A program made the translations under genes and the position numbers. This document shows, in pieces, positions 8,878 to 15,468 of a DNA stretch of 46,741 nt (position 1 is its first letter; every line of letters starts with the position of its first letter). Source of the stretch: Amphibacillus sediminis NBRC 103570 (GTDB lineage Bacteria > Bacillota > Bacilli > Bacillales > Amphibacillaceae). Below the pieces are notes generated by a model. That model saw only the letters and a program-made list of their open reading frames with translations. It was not told the origin of the DNA and did not search any database. The stretch covers positions 1 through 46,741 of the forward strand of contig NZ_BCQW01000023.1 in assembly GCF_001552275.1 (NCBI RefSeq), given 5' to 3'.

Positions 8878-10131
8878 CTATTTTGTCAAGACCTGCCCAA
8901 TTAAAGTTTGGCAACAATCCTCAAAGCTTTGGCTACTACCACACAGACATGGCTCTGTATTAGCTGGTAAGGGATAACCCGATGCCACTAAGGCAAGTAG
9001 CTTGTCACGTTTCATTTGCATTGCTAATTGTTTCATGCGTTTATCAGCATAGCGGTAAAGCTGTTGATAGCTTTGACAAAAATACTCTGTCTGCTGATCT
9101 TTACTAGCGTCTAGTCGATTACGGGGACAGCCGCCATGACAGAATTTAAGAAATTCACATGAGTGGCATTGTTCTGGTAAGTTAGCCTTTAAGCTAGCAA
9201 ATTTATTCATATGTGGATGCTGAATGAGCTCGGCTAATGTATTGACTTTAATGTTGCCAAGACAGAAAGACTTATCCATATAAAAATCGCAAGGATAGGC
9301 ATCACCATTTGACTCTAAGATGATCGTTGTAGGGCAGTTTTCGAGATGGATGCAATGCTCTGCCGTTTGATTCAAATAAACGGCTAGTAAATTGTCAAAA
9401 ATCCGAATTGATTGCTGGGGCTGACCATCATTATACCAATAATCAAAGGCCTGACATAGAAAATCACCATACTGTTCAGGGGTAATGGTGAACATCCCTG
9501 GTTGATCAATTTGCTGAGCCTGAAAATCCATGCACGGAATCAATTGAATATAAGGGAAACCCTGTTTCTGGTAAAATGACATAAGTGCTTCAGCTTGGTT
9601 GACATTGCCTTCATGGATAACCGTTAAAATGTTAAAGTCCACATGTTGCTCACGAAGATACTCAATCCCCCGCATGGTTAAATCGAAACTTGCTCTTCCT
9701 GAGCGTGTAACCCGTCTCTGGTTTAATTCTTCTGGACCATCTATGCTAACACCCACTAAAAAACGTTCTTTAGCAAAAAATCTTGCCCAGTTACGATTAA
9801 TTAAAGTTCCATTAGTTTGAACCGCATTTGTAGCTTGACTATATTTGCTTCGAAATTTTTTCTGTATATGTATGACCCGCTGAAAAAAATCAAGACCAGC
9901 CATTAACGGCTCCCCACCTTGCCATACAAAAGTGGCCAGACCTCTATTGATCTCCATATACTCTTTAATACATTTTTCAAGGATATCGTCATCTATTGTG
10001 GTCAACTTAGCTACTCTGCCCTGACAAGTACTGTAATAGCAATAATCACAAGCTAGATTACAAGACTCCGATACCGTTTTCCACATGATACTGGCAATCC
10101 GCTTCGGAACATGACCAAGCGTTTGAGTCAT
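8878..10131 (-). CDS. Anaerobic sulfatase-maturating enzyme (radical SAM/SPASM) with C-terminal SEC-C motif
   Basis: 417-residue radical SAM enzyme that oxidises the active-site Cys of a sulfatase to formylglycine without oxygen. The [4Fe-4S]/SAM motif is C24-C28-C31 (SCNLACDYCYY) and the anSME-like loop FVWQGGEPLMAG follows. The SPASM auxiliary-cluster cysteines are present (CIHLENCP, AYPCDFYMD, then CHSCEFLKFCHGGCPRNR). Unusually, the protein ends with a SEC-C zinc-binding motif (CLCGSSQSFEDCC), seen elsewhere on SecA and assorted proteins. I start at the ATG at 10131; the ATG at 10140 touches the ribosome site. The sulfatase that it should mature lies two genes upstream. It is separated from nanE by a repeat and a hairpin, so it may have its own promoter. 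Confidence 0.92.
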   Translation of the reverse strand: MTQTLGHVPKRIASIMWKTVSESCNLACDYCYYSTCQGRVAKLTTIDDDILEKCIKEYMEINRGLATFVWQGGEPLMAGLDFFQRVIHIQKKFRSKYSQATNAVQTNGTLINRNWARFFAKERFLVGVSIDGPEELNQRRVTRSGRASFDLTMRGIEYLREQHVDFNILTVIHEGNVNQAEALMSFYQKQGFPYIQLIPCMDFQAQQIDQPGMFTITPEQYGDFLCQAFDYWYNDGQPQQSIRIFDNLLAVYLNQTAEHCIHLENCPTTIILESNGDAYPCDFYMDKSFCLGNIKVNTLAELIQHPHMNKFASLKANLPEQCHSCEFLKFCHGGCPRNRLDASKDQQTEYFCQSYQQLYRYADKRMKQLAMQMKRDKLLALVASGYPLPANTEPCLCGSSQSFEDCCQTLIGQVLTK

Positions 10132-10168
10132 GATAATCATCCTTTCTTAATAAGTAACGAGCTAACGC

Positions 10169-10307
10169 GTTCAAAAGAGCCGGATTAGAAGCAAGCAGTT
10201 CGAGGCGGCGACGGATGAGCAACGGAGTGTATGCCTTTAGATACACGAGTAGCGCAAGCACTAGCCAACAATGAAATGCGCAGCTTATCATTCGGTGATT
10301 TTTGAAC
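10169..10307. repeat. Intergenic repeat with TTCAAAA/TTTTGAAC ends, copy 1
   Basis: A 139-bp element bounded by GTTCAAAA (10169-10176) and TTTTGAAC (10300-10307). Its right half resembles the degraded stretch at 17799-17922: CACGAGTAGC versus CACAAGTAGC, GCCAACAATGAAATGCG versus ACCAACCATGAGATGCG, and then GGTGATTTTTGAACACC versus GGGATTTTTAAGCATCC. Elements of this look are common between genes in Bacillaceae. An 83-codon frame over it is an artefact of the repeat. Confidence 0.6.
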
Positions 10308-10332
10308 ACCCTTAGAAAAACCTACGAACAAG

Positions 10333-10385
10333 AAATATCGCCATACGTTTCTTCAACCGAAAAGTTTAACAGTATGGCGATATTT
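10333..10385 (-). terminator. Strong hairpin between nanE and the sulfatase maturase
   Basis: AAATATCGCCATAC (10333-10346) and GTATGGCGATATTT (10372-10385) form a perfect 14-bp stem with a 25-nt loop. On the minus strand it is followed by CTTGTT, a weak U-run. It may end or attenuate the PTS-sulfatase-nanE transcript before the maturase gene, or serve as an RNA processing or stability element. Confidence 0.6.
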
Positions 10386-10492
10386 ACAAACAACAAGATA
10401 ACCAAAATAGAATAAACAAATGTGAGTGTGTAAGGACTAAGCCTTTAATAGTTGAGCAATTTCTCTTGCCTGCTTCGTAGCACTCCTATCAC

Positions 10493-11236
10493 TTAATAAT
10501 AGAGAGGCATATCTTTGTCATACCGGTTCAGCTTTTGGGTAAACCTTAATGTAGTTAAATGCGGTCTAGTAATTGCACTGCCAACAACCACTGCATATGC
10601 ACCTAGATACATACTCTCAATTGCTTCTTCCGGTGTATGGATTTTACCCTCCATTAGGACATGAGCTTGTCCTTTTACCGCTTTAACAATACGGGCAAGC
10701 ATTTTAAAATCTGGATGCTCGGTTGACTTCGCTTCCGGATCAAAGCGATACAATGTTGGAGCGACTAACTCTGCACCTGCCTCAATTGCTAATCGAGCGT
10801 CTTGATCATTTCGAATATCAGCAAGTACCAGTATTTCAGGGTAGTGTTGTTTAATTTGCTCGATTAACTGATAGGCTTTAGAACCTGATCGATTCATTCG
10901 ATCAGTTGCATCAACAGCTACAATATCAGCACCCGCTTCAATAACAGCTTTAGCAGCCTCAAGTGTCGGGGTAATAAAAACGGGTGAAGATGGATCGTGC
11001 TGCTTCCAAAGTCCGATAATCGGCAAATTGGTAAGTGGTCTTACTGCCTTAATATTTTCCGGCTTGTCTAGCCTTAGGCCAGCTGCTCCTCCCCAGATTG
11101 CTGACTCCGCCATTTTTTCAATAATGCCCGGCAAATAAATGGGATCATCCTTTTTTGCTTGACAGGAGACGATTAAGCCTCCTTCTAACTGCTTTAAAAT
11201 CTCTTGTTGTCTAACTGATAACTTGTCCATCATCAT
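10493..11236 (-). CDS. nanE: N-acylglucosamine-6-phosphate (ManNAc-6-P) 2-epimerase
   Basis: 247-residue TIM-barrel enzyme of the NanE family, which interconverts ManNAc-6-phosphate and GlcNAc-6-phosphate in the cytosol. Family sequences are recognisable: GGLIVSCQAKKDDPIY near the N-terminus (including the Q and K of the active-site region), AGADIVAVDATDR, VLADIRNDQDA, VLMEGKIHTPEEA and the phosphate-binding VVGSAITRP. The length is a little above the usual 220-235. It starts with three ATG codons in a row after AGAGGTGA, so the exact start is uncertain by two residues. It follows the sulfatase by 30 bp, so it is very likely co-transcribed with the PTS and sulfatase. No other sialic-acid gene (nanA, nanK) is near, so an amino-sugar route other than sialate is more likely. 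Confidence 0.93.
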   Translation of the reverse strand: MMMDKLSVRQQEILKQLEGGLIVSCQAKKDDPIYLPGIIEKMAESAIWGGAAGLRLDKPENIKAVRPLTNLPIIGLWKQHDPSSPVFITPTLEAAKAVIEAGADIVAVDATDRMNRSGSKAYQLIEQIKQHYPEILVLADIRNDQDARLAIEAGAELVAPTLYRFDPEAKSTEHPDFKMLARIVKAVKGQAHVLMEGKIHTPEEAIESMYLGAYAVVVGSAITRPHLTTLRFTQKLNRYDKDMPLYY

Positions 11237-11266
11237 TCACCTCTTCCTTATTTACACTCGGGTAAA

Positions 11267-12649
11267 CTATATTTCGCCCGGTTGCATAAAGTCATTGGGA
11301 TTTTTCGAGCTAGGATTATAGTCTTCTTTTTTATTTACTTTCCATTCTTCTTGAACTTTGAAATGGCCTTCTAGTAAAGGATCATTGGTTTGTTGCTGAT
11401 GCTCTAACAATTTAGTTCTAAGTGTTTCAGCTATTTCTTGATATTGAGGGTCATTGATGACATTATTTTTTTCACTCGGGTCGTAAAATAAATCATAAAG
11501 GGCCTCTTCAGGCTTAGTGACTTGTTCTAAGTCATGCTCTTGATAAAACGCCTTACTTATTGAATTATCAATATTGGTTCGATTAACCTTTAGATAAGAT
11601 TGATCATAGTATTTTATAAACTTATACCTTTTTGTTCTGACACTCCGGGCCGGTTCATACGAGGTATGATAATTAATCTCTGAAAACACAAATTCTCGTC
11701 CTGATAAATCCTCTTGTTCAAACATCTTAGCAAATGACTCACCTTGTAAGTAGTCAGGCTTAGCTAAGCCAACTAAATCACACAGTGTAGGAAAAACATC
11801 GATCTGTGAAACTAAGCCTTCAATTTCTTCACCAATCATTTGGCTATTTGGTACACGCATGATCAACGAAACACCAATACCTGTATCAAATAAACTACAT
11901 TTACTAAAAGGAAATGCGATACCATGATCGGTTGTGAAGATTATAATTGATTGATCATAATAGCCTGATTGCTTGATCGCTTCAATGACAAGCTTAAATG
12001 ATTCATCGAACCATGTTGCTGATTTTAAATAGCCGGTATAATCCTCGCGTACAGCACGTTCCTTAGCTAGTGGATCTGGCGGCATCACATACTTAGCATC
12101 AATTGATTGCTTATTTTTATGACTTTCACTTGGAAACTTACGATGTGTAGAAAAGAGACCATAGGATAAAAAGAAAGGTTGATCATTATTGTAATTTTCT
12201 AGCCACTCTTTAACATTAAGCGCATTTTGATAATCCCATTCTACTAATTCTTCTTCCTTCAAATTTGTATTATCCGCACTGATATCCTCGTGATAACCAA
12301 TGACTTTTGCTCCTTGTTCGTGATCAATGTAGCTACCCGCTTCATGTTGGATACCTGATAAAACCGTATAATAATCATTTTTCTTCAAAAAATTGACGAG
12401 GTGTTGATTATAATCATGGAGCTTAAAGCCACGTTGTGATAAACCATACATTCCATTGCTGTGCGGGTACATCCCTGTTAATAAACCAGCTCGACTTGGG
12501 GAACAGGTTGGACCCACACAATAGGCTTCACGGAATATAGTCGCATCTTTAGTAAAACTCTCTAACGCTTGGGTTGGTACATTATATCCGTATGGACTTA
12601 GCACTTTTCCACTATCATGTGTATGAATATAAATAATATTTTTCTTCAA
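11267..12649 (-). CDS. Cytosolic formylglycine sulfatase, N-sulfoglucosamine sulfohydrolase-like
   Basis: 460-residue type I sulfatase. The formylglycine motif C-x-P-x-R is C49-S-P-S-R53 (PTCSPSRAGLLTG), the Cys type matured by anSME enzymes. Metal-ligand regions are visible (IHTHDSG near the N-terminus, IIIFTTDHGIAFPFSKC in the middle). The stretch TGMYPHSNGMYGLSQRGF resembles the corresponding part of heparan N-sulfatase (SGSH), so a sulfamidase or close relative is my best guess. There is no signal peptide, so it should act on an imported substrate. The start is a TTG with GGGGTG upstream. It lies between the PTS permease and nanE, 74 bp after the former. Exact substrate specificity is inference. 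Confidence 0.9.
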   Translation of the reverse strand: MKKNIIYIHTHDSGKVLSPYGYNVPTQALESFTKDATIFREAYCVGPTCSPSRAGLLTGMYPHSNGMYGLSQRGFKLHDYNQHLVNFLKKNDYYTVLSGIQHEAGSYIDHEQGAKVIGYHEDISADNTNLKEEELVEWDYQNALNVKEWLENYNNDQPFFLSYGLFSTHRKFPSESHKNKQSIDAKYVMPPDPLAKERAVREDYTGYLKSATWFDESFKLVIEAIKQSGYYDQSIIIFTTDHGIAFPFSKCSLFDTGIGVSLIMRVPNSQMIGEEIEGLVSQIDVFPTLCDLVGLAKPDYLQGESFAKMFEQEDLSGREFVFSEINYHTSYEPARSVRTKRYKFIKYYDQSYLKVNRTNIDNSISKAFYQEHDLEQVTKPEEALYDLFYDPSEKNNVINDPQYQEIAETLRTKLLEHQQQTNDPLLEGHFKVQEEWKVNKKEDYNPSSKNPNDFMQPGEI

Positions 12650-12723
12650 AAGCTTGCACCCCTTACTAAAAGGACAGAAGTGCCCTATCTTGAATCATTT
12701 AATAGAACGACTCCTGTACTGAG

Positions 12724-14313
12724 TTATTTTTGTTTCAAGTGCTCAATATTTTGTTGATCAACATATTCATCAATATCATTGCGAATCACATTTACCTTAG
12801 GACCGTAAATAACTTGAATGGCTTTACCTCTTACGACCGTATTCATTGCACCCGTTTCCTTTAACAGGTCAGCATTAATCTGATCTGGTTTCTTAACAGA
12901 TACACGGAGTCTTGTGGCGCAATTATCAATATCTGTAATATTGTCAAACCCACCTAATCCTTCAATAATCTGTTGAGCTTGTCCAGATTCATATTGAACG
13001 TGATGCTTTTTCTCCTCATCGGTAATTTCCTCATCATCACGACCTGGTGTTTTGGCTTTTAATTTAATGATTAGTGTCTTAAATACAAAGTAATAGACAA
13101 ACAAGACTGGAATGGACAAAAGAATAACCCATAAATAATTGGTCTTATCATTACCTTGGAAAACACCGAACAATAAGAATTCAACGAGTCCAGCAGAAAA
13201 TGTTGAACCAATTGTAATATTGAACAAGCTTGCCAAAACAAAAGTTAATGCAAATAAAATAGCTTCGGCAACAAATAAAATCGGAGAGGCAAACAATAGT
13301 GCAAAGGATATCGGTTCAGTTACTCCAGTAATAAAGGCAGTTAACCCAATTGAAATTAAGAATCCTGAGGTAGCTTTTCTTTTGGGACCAGCTGGAATTG
13401 AACGATACATCGCTAAAACAATCCCAATCATCCCTGCCATCATGTGAAAATAACGCCCACTATTAAATAGTGCAATATTGCCAAAAAACTGAGTTGTATT
13501 CGGATCTGACAGCTGTGCTAAAAAGATATTTTGAAATCCTTCATACACAACGCCACCTACCTCTAACGTACCACCTGCTGCTGTTGTCCAGAATGGTAAA
13601 TAAAAGACATGATGCAAACCGAATAAATAGAGCGTTCTTAGCATTAATCCATATAAAAAAGCTCCTAATGTTCCTAAGCCTGTCGCGAATTCGCCAAAGT
13701 TCGAAATAGCTTGACCAATAAACGGCCAAACAATGAACATCACCGCACCGACGATAAGAAAAATAAATGTGTTTAAAATCGGAACAAAACGAGAGCCGCC
13801 AAAGAAAGCCAAGAACTCAGGTAATTTAATATTATAAAAGCGATTATGGACAAGGCCGGTAATAATCCCAGCTAAAATGCCACCAAAAACACCCATTTGC
13901 AGAGTCATAATCCCAAACTGAGCGCCTTGCCCAACCAGACGTGGATCCATATCTCCACTTGCTAATTGTCCTGTAATATCTAATAAAGCATTAATGGTAA
14001 TAATTAAAACAAAATACCCGATCACACTAGCTAAGCCAGCAGAACCCTTCTCTCTACGTGCGAGACCCACTGCAATCCCAATAGCAAAAATTAACGGCAA
14101 TGCATTAAAAACACCTGATCCCGCTGCGTTCATAATACTTAGGATGGCTTGAAGCACCGTATTATCTAAAAATGGATAGGCTTGGATAACCGCATCGCCT
14201 GACAATGCAGCAGAGACCCCTAGTAACAATCCGGCTACTGGTAGGACAGCAACAGGTAATAAGATAGCCTTTCCTAACCTCTGACCAAACTCAACAAGTT
14301 TATCTTTCATCAT
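12724..14313 (-). CDS. PTS sugar transporter EIICB, glucose/N-acetylglucosamine/maltose superfamily
   Basis: 529-residue membrane transporter that imports and phosphorylates a sugar. Residues 1-430 form the EIIC domain with about ten hydrophobic segments and the family stretch ITGVTEPISFALLFASP. A linker and the EIIB domain follow, with the phosphorylated Cys at C465 (DNCATRLRVSVKKPDQI). No EIIA domain is fused, so a shared EIIA is needed. The gene heads the operon with the sulfatase and nanE, which points to an amino sugar, perhaps sulfated; sequence alone cannot prove this. Two adjacent ATGs follow AAAGGAAGGG. A perfect cre site lies about 85 bp upstream. The sensor-regulator gene is the next gene upstream. 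Confidence 0.93.
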   Translation of the reverse strand: MMKDKLVEFGQRLGKAILLPVAVLPVAGLLLGVSAALSGDAVIQAYPFLDNTVLQAILSIMNAAGSGVFNALPLIFAIGIAVGLARREKGSAGLASVIGYFVLIITINALLDITGQLASGDMDPRLVGQGAQFGIMTLQMGVFGGILAGIITGLVHNRFYNIKLPEFLAFFGGSRFVPILNTFIFLIVGAVMFIVWPFIGQAISNFGEFATGLGTLGAFLYGLMLRTLYLFGLHHVFYLPFWTTAAGGTLEVGGVVYEGFQNIFLAQLSDPNTTQFFGNIALFNSGRYFHMMAGMIGIVLAMYRSIPAGPKRKATSGFLISIGLTAFITGVTEPISFALLFASPILFVAEAILFALTFVLASLFNITIGSTFSAGLVEFLLFGVFQGNDKTNYLWVILLSIPVLFVYYFVFKTLIIKLKAKTPGRDDEEITDEEKKHHVQYESGQAQQIIEGLGGFDNITDIDNCATRLRVSVKKPDQINADLLKETGAMNTVVRGKAIQVIYGPKVNVIRNDIDEYVDQQNIEHLKQK

Positions 14314-14396
14314 TAACCCTTCCTTTCTAGCTTATATTATGTCTGCATAAGGGTAATTGAATACGTGAAAACTAGATCAATTTTTGCGCGCTTAAT

Positions 14397-14410
14397 TGTT
14401 ATCGTTTTCA
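14397..14410. promoter_or_regulatory. Perfect cre (CcpA) site in front of the PTS-sulfatase operon
   Basis: TGTTATCGTTTTCA agrees at every defined position with the cre consensus TGWNANCGNTNWCA. It lies between the operon start and a possible TTTACA-N17-TAACCT promoter on the minus strand, a position suited to CcpA roadblock repression. The promoter call is weak, the cre call good. Confidence 0.75.
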
Positions 14411-14550
14411 TAAATAGGTTATCATGTTTTTATTAATATGTAAATACAAATTTTTAAATATTTTATTTTTCTAAAAATTAAATATCGAAAAATATGTTTA
14501 TTTACGAGGATTAAAATGTATTATCATTTAATTAAATGACAATACATGAA

Positions 14551-14799
14551 GAGAAACTTTGTTCAGTGGGGGTTTCGACGCATCCGATGTGCTCGTGCAG
14601 ACGTGGAGCCACGATGCCGCGAACTTAGTCAGCTTCCTCTCTCCCACATTAAACGTCAGTTGAGCCAAGCAGGCCGTTACTGGCTGTTGGATCTCCCACC
14701 TAGACATGACGTGTTCCCTTATTTCTTGAAGGGGGAGTCTTACAAAAGCCCTTCGATGGGGCGAGTAATCGCAGCCCCAGCCAGTTACACTGCGATAAA
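14551..14799. repeat. Structured repeat element, copy A
   Basis: 249-bp copy of a gene-less element also found at 17416-17663 and 44724-44973, roughly 80-90% alike by eye. It runs from GAGAAACTTTGTTCAGTGGG to ACTGCGATAAA. Features shared by the copies are an outer pair GTTCAGTGGG/CCCACTGAAC (poorly kept in this copy), a pair CAGCCAGTTAC and GTTACTGGCTG, a stem CTCCCAC...GTGGGAG (here CTCCCAC/GGGGGAG), and ATCGCAG/CTGCGAT at the right end. The 126-codon minus-strand and 101-codon plus-strand frames over it are not conserved as protein. No target duplication is visible. It may be a non-autonomous IS200/IS605-like element or a structured RNA. Confidence 0.8.
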
Positions 14800-14965
14800 C
14801 GAATGGCTTAGTCTTGATTTGTGCAGATTGCTCCTTAAAAACAGAGGATAGTGGGCTGTGATAGACCCGAAACCCCTCAATGCTCAACTCGTCCCCACAC
14901 CTCGTCAAGCTGAATAACGAAAACCAAGCAAAAAGCTAGGCGGTTAGAATCGAGCATACAAATAA

Positions 14966-14981
14966 GATGGTTTTAACCATC
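14966..14981 (-). terminator. Small hairpin in the gap between the regulator and PTS genes
   Basis: GATGGTT and AACCATC form a perfect 7-bp stem with a 2-nt loop, followed on the minus strand by TTATTTG. It may act as a weak terminator. The rest of 14800-15038 holds no gene I can support. Confidence 0.4.
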
Positions 14982-15038
14982 AAAACTACGGACTAACTTT
15001 ACAACAAGTGGCTAACTGGTATGCATAAAATCCCCAAC

Positions 15039-15067
15039 ATGTAAATTCGTCAGGAAGAATTTACATG
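15039..15067 (-). terminator. Hairpin after the AraC-type regulator
   Basis: CATGTAAATTC (15039-15049) and GAATTTACATG (15057-15067) form a perfect 11-bp stem, 8 nt after the regulator stop codon. The downstream minus-strand sequence TTGGGGATTTTATG gives a poor U-run, but the position fits a terminator. Confidence 0.6.
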
Positions 15068-15075
15068 GAGATCGT

Positions 15076-15468
15076 TCAAAGCTTAACCTGCTTATAGTTA
15101 CTCGGAGTCATACCTTCGAACTTCCGGAAAAATCTGTTTAAACTTTGCGGATTATTATAACCTACTTCAGATGCAATTTGTGCAATCGTTAAATTTGATT
15201 CTGCAAGCATTTGTTTGGCTTTCTCTATTCTACGAAGATTAAGGTGCTCGATTAAACTTTGACCCGTCATTTCGTAAATGATTTTTCGCATATATGAGTA
15301 GCTGATGCCAATATCCTCTGCCATCTCTTCAAAATCAATTTCTTCACAATAATGCCGATCTAAGTAGTTGAGGATACGCTCACCATAATCATTAGACTGG
15401 ATCTTTTGTTTCTTAAGATATTGCATCATACCTTCAAAAAAAATAGCGAAGGCAATTTTCAAGCTCAT
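15076..15468 (-). CDS. C-terminal AraC-type DNA-binding part of a frameshifted sensor-regulator
   Basis: This frame holds about 120 residues of clear AraC/XylS helix-turn-helix sequence: ILNYLDRHYCEEIDFEEMAE, ISYSYMRKIIYEMTGQSL, IAQIASEVGYNNPQSLNRFF and FEGMTPSNYK. It has no convincing start of its own. The sequence before FEGMMQYLKKQK is an out-of-frame copy of the preceding gene. Joined in frame with the neighbouring ORF (removing one T from a T8 run at 15435-15442) it gives one protein of about 753 residues with the usual domain order of membrane AraC regulators. It is either a natural frameshift, a slippage site or a sequencing error; on its own it would not be made efficiently. Confidence 0.8.
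   Translation of the reverse strand: MSLKIAFAIFFEGMMQYLKKQKIQSNDYGERILNYLDRHYCEEIDFEEMAEDIGISYSYMRKIIYEMTGQSLIEHLNLRRIEKAKQMLAESNLTIAQIASEVGYNNPQSLNRFFRKFEGMTPSNYKQVKL

Noticed and set aside
10058-10309. 83-codon frame over the 10.2 kb repeat
   Set aside because: It lies on an intergenic repeat and overlaps the 5' end of the maturase gene in another frame.
10493-14313. Sialic acid catabolism locus
   Set aside because: Only nanE is present; no lyase, kinase or sialidase nearby, while a sulfatase and its maturase are.
14528-14908. 126-codon minus-strand frame (and a 101-codon plus-strand frame) as protein genes
   Set aside because: They follow the structured repeat; the other copies carry shifted or interrupted versions, and there is no ribosome site.
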